Both the position numbers and the translations under genes were made by a program. Under the pieces are notes generated by a model. That model was not told where the DNA came from. It ran no database searches and worked only from the letters and a program-made list of their open reading frames with translations. Positions 47,615-58,316 of a DNA stretch of 64,000 nucleotides are shown here, one piece after another (position 1 is the stretch's first letter; every line of letters begins with the position of its first letter). Source of the DNA: Nymphaea colorata. Lineage: Eukaryota > Streptophyta > Magnoliopsida > Nymphaeales > Nymphaeaceae. The stretch is taken from NCBI RefSeq assembly GCF_008831285.2, contig NC_045144.1, positions 20,041,716-20,105,715 on the forward strand, in the 5' to 3' direction.

Positions 47615-49050
47615 CGTATTATCTAAAGAGGATATTGTTCATTTGTTTGCTTAGTTACAAATTCGGCAGGTAGGCTTTTATGAAGGCCTCTTCAAACTTG
47701 AAAACCAGCGAGAGTACAATTCTCATCAATATTGCAGTAACAAAAAATCGCAAAACTAAAAGCATTTTCTTGTTTTTTATCTCTTTTTTTTTCAATCGTC
47801 CTAATCTTTTGCCTTTTGGTTTTGATAGTTTAAAAAGTATACATTTTAATTTGATTGATTAATTCACAAGAAATTCTCATGATTTCGTTGCACGTTTCAT
47901 TCCATTCCAATACCGATTTAATGCCTTGGCTTGAAACCTCACGTGATTGAACAGAGCACGACTAGCAAGCAAGGTATGTAACAGAGTTATGGCCAAGAAT
48001 TTTTTCTTGGGCAGGCCCTACAGTTCAAAGCAAGAAGCAAATAAAGTTTCTGAAAAAATTCTACAGAGGCAAACTATATTTTTTCTCAGATTTGCATAGG
48101 GGCCAAACTTAAAATTTTGAACTATTAAAACCTTGTTTTACGAAATCCCAGGGGAGGTCATGGCCCCTGCCAGTCCCACCACAACACCCCCCAGCCCCAA
48201 ATCCCCCACCCAGCAATTTTCATTTTTTTATTAGCTTTTAAAAAAAATTGAGATTTCTTCTTGAGAAAAAACAACTTTGCTGAAAAATACCCCAGAACAA
48301 CCTTGCCAATATTTTCCCAAGGACATTCCAAAGCATACAGGTCATGAAATCTGGTTTAGGTGTAGGTTCCTGAGAGCAAAGAATGGTGCCGGTTAGACAA
48401 ATGTGCTGGGTAGGCACCATCAAGAAGCACTTGCTATATACTTAGGAAGCGAGTGAAAGCAGGCTTCCAGCTCCCTACGCAACGTAGGATTAAAAAAAAA
48501 AAGAAAGAACAGACATGGCATTCAATTACTTGTGCACACTATGCGGGAAGGCTGAGGAAAGTAACGCTCATATCATGATAAGAGTATAAGATGGTGCAAG
48601 GGGTGTGAATATGGATAACATGCAAAGGATATCAAGTGTGAGCTAAACAGGTGATGGATCAATGGGAATGGCAGTTCTTTTATAACTCTTGTCTATCTGA
48701 TGGTTACACATTTGACCCAACTTTTCTTTTCCATCTTCATTCTCGTCGTGCTAGGTACAATATACTAGCACAGCTGATCAATTTGCAAAAAAGCAGGCCC
48801 TAAAAATTATCCACATTGAGAAGCTAGTGAAGTTACATATCAAGAAATTTATGACAATATTCTTAAGTTGCAAATCTCTCTCTGTTGATTCTTTTTTTTC
48901 TTGTTGTTATCAATTTACTTATACGATTTGCTATACCCAGAAATAAAATTAATTGTGGTATTGACAACAGATCAACAAAAGCCATGGTGCTCATGCCTTT
49001 TCAGCTTTCAGATGCCATGGTTTACGAGATGAGAATATAAGAAGAAGCCA
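47615..49050. other. unit B intergenic, no gene seen
   Basis: Unit B copy of 34160-35640, with small length differences in T and C runs (near 47785 and 48187). Confidence 0.4.
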
Positions 49051-49056
49051 TCGATC

Positions 49057-50469
49057 CTATTTATGTATAAAAGGCAACACGGTAAACAAGGTTTGAATAA
49101 ATGTCAAAACCAACAAAAAAATGGCTGCTAATAGGGACACAGCAGCCCATGGGTTCTTGAAGTATTTCCGCTTCAGATATGCTCTCGCAGCATTCCAATA
49201 GGAGGCAACATATTTCTGCAAGGGATCGTAGACTTCATAGTCTGGACAGTGTGGAATGCCAATAAGCAAGTTGTTGAAGACTTCGGCAGCTTCCTCGTCA
49301 CTCCCAAGCAAGTTCGTCATGATCCCTCGAGAGCACAGTAGGTTCACATCTTCAGCAGTATCTACTAAACTATCCATGAACCCCACAAACGAAATCATCT
49401 TCTGGTCCGTCCACAACTTTGAATGCATTCGCTCAAAGGCCATTATGTTCACGTAGATTGCTGCTGTGTGGTTGTGTACAAGGATTACTGGAAGAGTGAG
49501 TACTCCATTTTCTTTATCGAAGGTAACCCTTAGGCCATTGTAAGGGTCCCGCTTTCTGAACTCAACCCCTGCCTCATGAAACCTCATTGCCGACCGCACA
49601 TTTGATTTGGTAATTGGCCTACAGCACAGAGCCCTAAAGTCCAAGATGGGGATCGATGTGAGCATAGACTTCACCTTCTCGCTAGCACCATGTAGCCTTG
49701 ATGGACCTTGAGTCGAAACCGGATTGGAAGGCACTTGGGTGGTGGGGGTCGTTTGTTTCGTTGGTGCACATTCCTTTATCAAGCACTTCCTATACACGTC
49801 TAGAATATGCAAATTAGGTTTATTAACTGGCGAGGTATCACTGAACCCATAAATTCTTCCGAACAAGTTTTTGAGATATGTGTCGTCGTTGATCTCTTTC
49901 TTTTCCACTATTCCTTGCAACTTTCTTAATACAAGGAGAGGGATTTGGTTTTCTAGTATCATCATGTCCCGATTAATCACAGTGTCCATAACCACCCCAC
50001 GCAAATTAAAGACAGGATCATCCGGATACTCGGGCTCCCCCTGTAGTCTAGTGCGAAAGAGTTCAAGCATGAAACACCCATCAAGCAACATCATTCTTAG
50101 AAAAGAATCCGATGTCATTTTCTGATCAAGATTGTCGTAGCTATCCCTAAGTTCTTGCTCTACGTCTTTCAAGGATTTAATGAAGTCAGAGGTTGAAACG
50201 TTGCTCTTCTTGAGGATCCTGAAGAGAGCTCTCACTTTGTGATGCTCCATGGGTTGCAGGTGCTCCTTTCTATGGTGGAAGGGACCAAGTGATACCATGT
50301 GAGGAGTGCGGTGCTTGGACAAGCTTGATGTAATGACAAGGTCATTAGGCCATCTGTAGATGCACCTTTTTTCCAACTTCGACTCATATTCGGAAGGATC
50401 ATAAGATTCATATTCGCTCTGTATGTCAATAGCATACATGTTTTCGTTTTCATTTTTCTCTTCCGCCAT
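49057..50469 (-). CDS. DUF247 (UPF0481) membrane protein, full length (unit B)
   Basis: 470 aa from the ATG at 50469-50467. The sequence is that of the unit A copy up to residue 451 and then continues through a hydrophobic stretch (LLAAIFLLVLTFIQTLFTVL, about 447-466) ending PFIHK, the expected C-terminal membrane anchor. The DUF247 blocks are VSLGPFHH, MEHHK, MLLDGCFMLELF, ILENQIPLLVL, FHEAGVEFRKRD and the YW…LKRKYFKNPW region before the anchor. Biochemical function of the family is unknown. In grasses, DUF247 proteins are encoded at the S and Z self-incompatibility loci together with a small secreted peptide. The gene is transcribed towards P6, with the peptide gene about 4.6 kb beyond its 3' end. 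Confidence 0.92.
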   Translation of the reverse strand: MAEEKNENENMYAIDIQSEYESYDPSEYESKLEKRCIYRWPNDLVITSSLSKHRTPHMVSLGPFHHRKEHLQPMEHHKVRALFRILKKSNVSTSDFIKSLKDVEQELRDSYDNLDQKMTSDSFLRMMLLDGCFMLELFRTRLQGEPEYPDDPVFNLRGVVMDTVINRDMMILENQIPLLVLRKLQGIVEKKEINDDTYLKNLFGRIYGFSDTSPVNKPNLHILDVYRKCLIKECAPTKQTTPTTQVPSNPVSTQGPSRLHGASEKVKSMLTSIPILDFRALCCRPITKSNVRSAMRFHEAGVEFRKRDPYNGLRVTFDKENGVLTLPVILVHNHTAAIYVNIMAFERMHSKLWTDQKMISFVGFMDSLVDTAEDVNLLCSRGIMTNLLGSDEEAAEVFNNLLIGIPHCPDYEVYDPLQKYVASYWNAARAYLKRKYFKNPWAAVSLLAAIFLLVLTFIQTLFTVLPFIHK

Positions 50470-50625
50470 TGTCGCTGTATTTGTGAGGCCACAAAAGAAA
50501 AAAACCATATGTGAGACAGGATTCCTAAAGCAAGTAATGTAAAGTTATATGCAAGTGTTCGGTGGGCATGCAATACCATGCTATCTTATCCATAAATAAT
50601 ATAACTGATTGAGAAAAGTTAAGCC

Positions 50626-50777
50626 CCATTCTCCCTGCCTCCCGGGTCATGGGTTATGTAGGCATTAGCGATGGCAACTTTGGTGCCACTAGGACGCAAA
50701 GATATACTACCTACAAGACTCGAACTAAAGGCATGCTTCTGCACAAGCCCCTAGCCTGACCAGCTGTGCCCCTTGAG
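50626..50777 (-). mobile_element. tRNA-derived SINE fragment (unit B)
   Basis: Unit B copy of 37170-37322 with the same A- and B-box-like words. Confidence 0.5.
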
Positions 50778-50784
50778 GATCTAA

Positions 50785-52535
50785 ACGTCTAGCTTGTATT
50801 TTCGTTTTCGATGACCAACTTAAAAGGACATAGACAAAACTAGTATGTCAAGAAACAGTCTGCATGAGGGTAGCAACTGCCCACACTTTACAGCCAAAAA
50901 ATGATACCACTGGAGCGGTGCTCCGGTAATAGCTGACGCCAACGAGTGGGGTGGCTGCATCGACCATTGTCGACCCCGCCGCGGCCAGGGCCGATGCAGC
51001 CCATGGGCTGCCTGTGGAACTATTGTAACCCACGCAACCCAGTGGGACATGGCATCGTCAACGATGCAGCTGAGTGAGGTTTCGGCCATGGCCGTATCTT
51101 GCAATGGCTTTTGAAATGCTTACCTGGAAAAGTGGTGCTGGTGGAACAGAAAAAGGCGAGACACTGTTCCTGCTGTTTCCGGTGATTCTTCAAGTTGCAT
51201 GGTAGGGGCGGGCTTGGAGAGGAATGGCAGGGGAAGAGGAGAGGTGGGACTGGGCAGGTGGAGGATCAGGCGTGCAAAGAAAGAACAAGTGGTGAGAGAG
51301 AGGGGGAGAGAGAGAGAGAGATCAGAGAGAGAAACCCAGGTTGCACGACACTTTTGGCCGCCTTTTATCCCTTTTGTTTGGAGGCGCAGTTTTTCAAGGA
51401 CTTTTCATTGACTCTTAATTCGAGGAAAGTGGTAGCAATTCACAGCGAATCTTCGGTGAAAGTGGTAGCAATTGGCATCGAATCTTCGGAGAAAGAGTTT
51501 GTAGCGCATTTCCAGTCCAAATTCAAGTCGACTCCTTCAACAAATGAGTCGCGTTCCAATCTTTTGAATGACTTGTTTGCTTACCCGAATCGAGCTCTTG
51601 TTCACTCGATATTAATCCGCTATCTCACTTGTTGCAGACAAGAAATCGAGTCAGACACCAAACTCCAAAACACGCATCAATGGATTTTACGGCTGAGGGG
51701 CAGATGAATCATCTACCCATATTGCAGTGGTCAACACTGAATTCAAGAAAGGCAGCCAGCCACTGGTATTCAGTTGTCACGCTATCAAGACAACAACTTG
51801 GAGAAGGGGCAGGTGAACTTAGAGCCGCGTATTCTGCGAGTGGATGTGGACGGTCAGGCTCAAGGGCGAAGGCCCAGATCTGCACTCTGTCCTGGACGCG
51901 ATCTATTAATTAATATTTATTGCCATTGGAGTTCAGCTTCTTTCTCATATTGAATAACAAGTTATTGTTCATCTCAATTCCAAACTGCAAATTAAGGTAG
52001 GCTTTTGAGAAGGTGGATTTGCTGCAAGACTTGGATGCAATTGACAATAAATTCTTATTGCCATTTACTCCACTCCATTTTCATTGTCGTTTGTTCAACT
52101 GATCCTGAAAGTCAATTAGGGGGAGGCCAAGGCAGAAGCTTATTGAAAAAGAAGTCAACCAAAGAGAAGTTGGGCTGTTCATTGACTTGACTTCGCTTCA
52201 CTTGTACCTAAGATTGAAGATAGGGGCGGCGGGCAAAGCTCCGGCCCCTCATCTTTATTTTCCCCTCATACGAGGAGCCGCAATCAAGAAATTCGGAACT
52301 TTTTAATTTTGTATGTTGGTACCTAATTTATGTTTGTGACAAGCAGGTGCCTAATTTTCAGACCAACTTAATCTTATGCCATTTCCAAATCACCCACATG
52401 TTCCTGTTCCTGAACACTTGTGGTGCCCCTTGGTTTTTCTTTGATTTACAAAAGTGAATCTTCTTACTGATCATGGGCTAATTTTCTAATTTGAAAATAT
52501 AATAAAAAATTATTGCCACAAAAAACATGTGCAGG
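50785..52535. other. unit B, no convincing gene
   Basis: Copy of 37330-39080. The 170-codon frame is kept unchanged at 51195-51707, but the units are so similar overall that this is not evidence of selection. Confidence 0.3.
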
Positions 52536-52536
52536 T

Positions 52537-52801
52537 AGGTATTATAAGACAAGTAAAAAAAAAAAAGTATAATACGGCAAAGTTGTATATCTCAGGAATA
52601 AAATACGAAAATCTTGGTAAATTTTTAAAAAATTTAAAACATTAAATAAATCCTAAAAGTTATAAAAAAATAAAAAATCATAAAAAATAAAAAAACACAA
52701 AAAACTTGTATAATAAGTGTTTTTTTGTGTTTTTTATTTTATGACGTTTTTTTAAAAAAGACACGTTTTGTATAGGTATTATACGACTGACTATTATACG
52801 C
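52537..52801. repeat. AT-rich foldback element (unit B)
   Basis: Unit B copy of 39081-39345 with one- or two-base length changes in A runs. Confidence 0.5.
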
Positions 52802-53965
52802 ATCTTTTTCTAGAATAACACGCGTTTTTTTGTGACAGTGGATAAAATAAAATATTTTAAGGTAATTTGAAAATCTAAAATGTTTTAAAAAATAAACTAC
52901 ATAAATTTAAGATTTCTACGGCCAATTTGACGTGCATCTACCTGTTGTCACGACATGATGTAGTGTTTGGCATCCCGTCACAGATGTGCAGTTTTCAAAG
53001 GTTTTCTCTATCTAGATAGTTTCCAGATAAGTTTGGGTTTGAGGTGGTGTGAATAAGCTCGGTTTAATTTGTACACTAGGCTTCTGAAATCTTTGGTTCA
53101 GTTTTTTTTAAAATTTTGTTCTAGTATGGGTGCTGTGTCCTCTTTTAAGTTTTTTTTTTTTTTTTTTTGCAAATTTAGATCCTTCATTTTCAGGTAACAA
53201 AAGTAAGGTTCTACTTGGCCCTATCGACAAGGTGACACATGGCCATTTGCCCACACAAGCTCACAAGTTTTATTTATTTTTATATTAGTGATCTTCGATT
53301 TTTTTTTTATTCATATAACATGCCCCAAAATTATTTATGTGTTTTGTGCCCCTCAACCATTTAATTATGTCTAATATCTTTTTTTTTTTTGTTTTGCATC
53401 AGTGCCCCTTGTTAAATTAGAAAGCCACTGATCGGCCTCCCAACAAGGTAGCAGCAGAATGTGTTTTCTTAGATTTTTATGACATTCGCAATATCCAGGA
53501 TGATTCTGCTTAGTTAACATAATATGCAGGATGATTCCATATCCATGTTCACTTCAAAGATTCACATAGCTTGGGTCGAGACCTATTAAGGTGTAAAAGA
53601 TGAGTGCAGTGAATTATGACAGCAACGGTAGAATTTGGACCTCAAACCCTTTTAAAGTAGACCGCGTTATCACCCAGCTGCAACATCTTCGCTTCCTTTT
53701 GCTCCAACATCTTGGCTTCCTTTTGTGTTCAAACCTTTTCTCTGTTAGGCCTAGCAAGAAGCCGTTCTAATGGTGCCGATACTTCTTTTCTTCCTTTGCC
53801 TACATGATAGGCCTCCTCTCATGTGCCATTTTTCAATCACGTTCTTTAGGCTCTAAATTCATGCCCATTGGTAGATTTTAGAAACCATTCATCGCCGACC
53901 AACGTAACTGTTAATGAGACCAGGCCCACCATAGAAGAGGAACTCCCTGAGGTTCGGGCAGATCT

Positions 53966-54092
53966 CGGCGTCTGCAATGAAACAACTTCCCTTTTCCCTT
54001 TTTCTCTCTCTCTCTCTCTCCTCTTATCTCCAAGGCTAGCCGCCAGAAGCGACCAGCTACCATCACCGGTCCTTGTCATTATTTTCACTTTG
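53966..54092 (+). repeat. block R, copy 4 (upstream of P7)
   Basis: Same as the unit B copy. Confidence 0.6.
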
Positions 54093-54111
54093 TGTTTCTT
54101 TCTCTATCTCT

Positions 54112-54155
54112 CTCTCTCCCTCTCCCTCTCCCTCTCCCTCTCCCTCTCCCTCTCT
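54112..54155 (+). repeat. (CCCTCT)n hexamer expansion
   Basis: About six CCCTCT repeats where units A and B have about two, directly after block R. Confidence 0.85.
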
Positions 54156-54261
54156 AGTGGTTGGTCACTATAGCGAAAGACAAAGAGAGAGGTATCTGAC
54201 CCATGAGAAGGAAAGACAGGAAAAGGCCAATGATGGTGGAGAGAGAGAGAGGGGGGGAGGA

Positions 54262-54435
54262 GGGAATAACAAGAGAGACGGCTGATGGCGGCTGCCCACT
54301 GATGGCTGGTAGCCCTCAAAGAGAGAAAGAGACCTGAAAGAGGGGGGAGGGAATAACAAGAGAGACCGCTGATGGCGGCTGCCGACTGATGGCCGGTGGC
54401 CCTCAAAGAGAGAAAGAGACCTGAAAGAGACAGAT
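54262..54435 (+). repeat. 87-bp tandem repeat, two copies (unit C)
   Basis: Equivalent of 27718-27890 and 40788-40960. Confidence 0.8.
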
Positions 54436-55316
54436 GCTGGCAATAAGAGACCTCAAAGTGTAAACAATCATAGTATGTCAATGCAACCTTACATAATGTA
54501 ATATGGATTTAAGATCCAAATCTACTGAAGATCTCACAATTCACATCTTCTAATGCTTCCCATTTTTTCCATTAACGTACATACCCATTTTTTTCGTTCA
54601 ATAAAGGTGTGGAGCCTAAACTCTAATGAGCTCTTTACTGGACATTTTTACTCATTAAATAATGAAAAAATAGAAGAAAAAGTGAAAATACCTAATCTAG
54701 CTCAGGCTCCATCGATAGGTGACCTTCCCTCGGCCATGTTTATAGCAACGATTTATAGCGATTTTGGGGGCAGATTTTTTACTTACAGTTTTTATTTTTA
54801 ATTTTTAGTTTTTATCAAAGAGGAGATTATGAGTTTATTTTCAACCTTTCTCATTTTGAAAACGCTGCGCTGCTATTTTTTGTGAGAATAATCCTATGTT
54901 GGTTATCTTGGAAAAAACATGAGTTCAAATTCGTGGGTGTCAGTTGTTCTGATTTATATTTGCCGTTGTCAAATTTATCTTCTGGTTTTGCAGCTCGTCA
55001 AATATACAGTACTTTGTGTTAAATAGTATCTTTTCACGAGGTCGTATTCAAATAGCGTTATGTAAGTGTCTCGTTACAGGTTGTAGGTTAAAAGAAGGGA
55101 TTCCGGCCTGACCAGCGACGGTCGGCGGTGTTGCATCATTCTTAGTTGTCTAATCCAAGACGCAAGCTTCTTAGTTCTCTAGTCGAAGACGCAAGCTTCA
55201 TCTATACGAATACGTAATGGAGATGACATATTCTACCTCACAGATGAGATGATGTACATGGTCCACCCTTATCTATTCTCTCTCACTTTCCAAGAAGGTG
55301 GATCTCAGGCCACACC

Positions 55317-55324
55317 TATAAATA
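55317..55324 (+). promoter_or_regulatory. TATA box of P7
   Basis: TATAAATA followed by GATGATGGATGAGGTCTC, 80 bp before the ATG. Confidence 0.77.
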
Positions 55325-55396
55325 GATGATGGATGAGGTCTCATTCTGCACTGCACTCATCCAGCCTTCCTCCACCAGTTGCAGTTGCTATTTACA

Positions 55397-58166
55397 ATGA
55401 AGCGAGTTTCCCTTTCAATCCTTTTTCTTGCCCTTCTCTTGCTGTCCTCTACGGCTTTTGCACGTATACCATATGAGAATAATAAGGGTTTGTTTTCCTG
55501 ATCTCTAGTCCTCCTTTGCTTCCTTTTCCTCAAAACTTTTAGCCCATCAAGAGTATATCATGTCACCCTGTTGCAGCTGCCGAGGCAGTTGTCGGCAATT
55601 GCCTCCCAACTGAAATTTCTTATTTTGTGTTAATATTTATAAGCAATTTTTCTCATTTACATATTTGTACCCTTTTACATTCTATGCCTATAGCATCTAA
55701 GCTCAAATTTTCTGGCTTTGTGTTGGTCTAAGACACTCTTGATGTCAAACACGCACCTCACTCCATGTTGCTTGATGTATAACACGGAGAATGATTTACA
55801 TTAATTTGAGGTTGTTTTCTTTTGGTGTTTGATATTTGGGGTCTCACCAGCTCATGATCAGAACAGCCTCTCCCAGCTTGCTTCCCTCTCTCTCTATCTC
55901 CGGCGCATGCACACCGACACAAGTAGACTACGACCACACACAATAGCATATTTCTTAACGACACGTATATGAGCGTGCCCATTGATTTGGTTTTTTGCAG
56001 CTTTTTCTCTACTACTTGTTTGCATGCATGCAGACATATAGTGTGACTGTTAGCTTCTACTCCTTAATTTTCAGCTTATCTTGCTTAGCTACATTCTTCG
56101 GCCTTGTTGCAGTTTTGTTACATAACAAGGTTCGTAATATAGTATTGGAATTAACGAGAAGTACACCATACGGCACTCTTATTTTAACATTCAAACTTAG
56201 AGGCGCACTCGTAGTTTTTATGTGTAAATGAAGCAAATTTTTGTAGCTGGTGTGAGCAATTGTCCAGCAGCCCCAAGATACGTACAAGAATTGGGTATTT
56301 AGATACAAGTAGGTACATTTTGGATCACATCTTGGCCATACCTACATACTTTAATGAGTGGCCTAGAAATGGCCCGCGCTTCTCATTATTTTTCCTCTCT
56401 CTCTCGATACCGGCCACCCATCTCCCTTCACGTGGACAAGACCCCACCATCGTTGGCCTTCTTCATGGCGCTCTGTTTTCCCCTCTGGCGGAATACGCAT
56501 GTACGTACACACATACATAGAAAAAATTGTATGGTAGTTCTATTATTTAGAGTGTCACTTGTTCACTTGCAAGAAACGTCTGATTCATTGTAATGGAAAG
56601 TTGAAAGACAAACATTGAAAAAAAAGTAATGAATATTTTCATTTATGTAATATTAATTTAGACTTTTTTTAATTTTTTTTTCTATCAACCATCCATTAAG
56701 ATCATATTTGCCTGAAAAATAATGCATTGACCATATCTCTTTTAGCATTCTAAAACGGAAAATATCATGAGAACCTTATAAACCGTTAAGTTATTTCTTC
56801 AGGTCAATTATCAAAGGTGTGAGCACCTATGTTGTTGTTGCGAGCATAGCAAGATGCTCACGCTCTATTACCACTGTTTGTTAATGAAGGCTCACCCTTA
56901 CATACGAAACAAGTATAGCCAAAGATAAGTCGGATACAAGTAAAAACTCTAAGGAGCATATATGTATCATTGAGCATACCGTTCTGCGTGCTCACGTTCA
57001 CGTGCGTGTGAGGTTTGCATTAGAGAAACAGAGAGATCTGGAGCAACCAGTGATAGAGGAGAGATTTTTTGGTTGTTTTCTACTGGCAATGTTTGATATC
57101 TGGGGAGTGTGATCTTGTCTTGTCTACGCTGCCACCCAAACCTCTCTCTCTCTCTAGGTAACGCCACTATGAACACACATGAGTATGCTAAAAGACATAA
57201 ATGAGCATGTTAGTTAAGCTTATTTTGTTGCATGAAGCTTTTTTAGAACTTTTTTGCATGCATTCATCATGTTATTGTTGGTTTCTTCTCCCAGTTTCCT
57301 GCGGCTTATCTTTTTCCTTATGGCAAATTTAATACAACAAGGAAAAAATAGACCTCCCAGCTAAGGACACAGCAAATTATAAACATCAATAAGTTTGTGC
57401 TTTTGCTGTCTCTCTTTTTTTCTTTTGTCTCTCCAATATCTATGTGTGTGTGTGGCCGGGCTTACCATTCCTAAAATTGACATTATTGCATGGGGGAGTT
57501 TACTGTTCATATATATAAGTTATAATGTATGTAACTAAGTTTTGAACTTTTTAAGAACGCATTTAGAGGATCATTCTCAAAGCTCTTCCTTGGGCAACTG
57601 GCAAAACAGTTTCTAAAATAGCTTAGCACACTACATTCAAAGAACATTTTGGGAACGAAAGGATGGTTGTTCCTATTTACTTTTAGGAAGTATATGACAG
57701 CCAGAACCTTCTGGCCGCTCTAAAAGTCTATTTGGTGTTGTGGCACACAACTTGGTCTGAAAACCAATGTATGAAGGAGTGATACGGGATACAAGTTTCT
57801 TACATATAGATGCATGCGTTTTGGATTAGATACATAGTTTCTAGAACTAAATATAGTCCAACGATCAAAATTGTTACAATGTAGCTAGCCCCTTTTTAAG
57901 CTTCCTTTTTTCACTAATTTTACTCAATATATAATTTTGGTGTGGAGCTGTCACTCGTGAAATCTAAAATGGCCTGTTACTTGGCCGAATGCAATATGAT
58001 TTCCCTAATTATCGTTCGTATGGATACAGATACAATCTGCCCAAAACTCTGCCCAGATTACAGGGGCAGATTGCTATGCTGCAAAAGTAACTGTTGCGGT
58101 GATTTTTGCTGCAGTAATGGGGAGTATGCGGAGTTCCTGAAAGCAAAGAGTCTCCCCAACAACTGA
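55397..58166 (+). CDS. P7: secreted 8-Cys peptide, two exons
   Basis: Coding parts are 55397-55487 and 58030-58166, 75 aa. The signal exon encodes the same residues as P5 (MKRVSLSILFLALLLLSSTA…). The donor is AATAATAAGG|GTTTGT, and the acceptor is GATACAG|AT, one base off the family GATGCAG. The mature part is strongly changed: the KKDARGEVVKD segment is gone. The eight cysteines are spaced C-x3-C-x8-CC-x3-CC-x3-CC (ICPKLCPDYRGRLLCC, then KSNCCGDFCC). The tail is NGEYAEFLKAKSLPNN. With exon 1 almost unchanged and exon 2 this different, P7 is the clearest case of mature-peptide divergence in the array. Its intron (2542 nt) is the longest. Confidence 0.7.
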
Positions 58167-58246
58167 AGCTTCCTGATTCTCCTGCGATGATGGATGATGA
58201 TGGTAGAAGTGAAAGTGCTTGTCAATAATAAAGTAAGCGTGCATAT

Positions 58247-58316
58247 TTATTGTCTGCTAGGGATCGAGCATGCACGCTGAGTATGTCTCTCCTGGTTCTT
58301 GTTGTTTCCAAGAACC
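58247..58316 (+). other. P7 3' UTR stem-loop pair
   Basis: The first stem is weakened (GTGCATAT against AGCATGCAC). The second is intact, GGTTCTTG (58294-58301) with CAAGAACC (58309-58316). Confidence 0.5.

Larger units (their letters stand above)
40090..53544 (+). repeat. tandem unit B (~13.45 kb)
   Basis: Repeats unit A. The head (40090-41110) is nearly identical to the head of unit C (53545-54570) and more diverged from that of A. The body from about 43040 is nearly identical to A. Between these, stretches alternate between A-like and C-like, indicating gene conversion or unequal crossing over. Confidence 0.85.
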
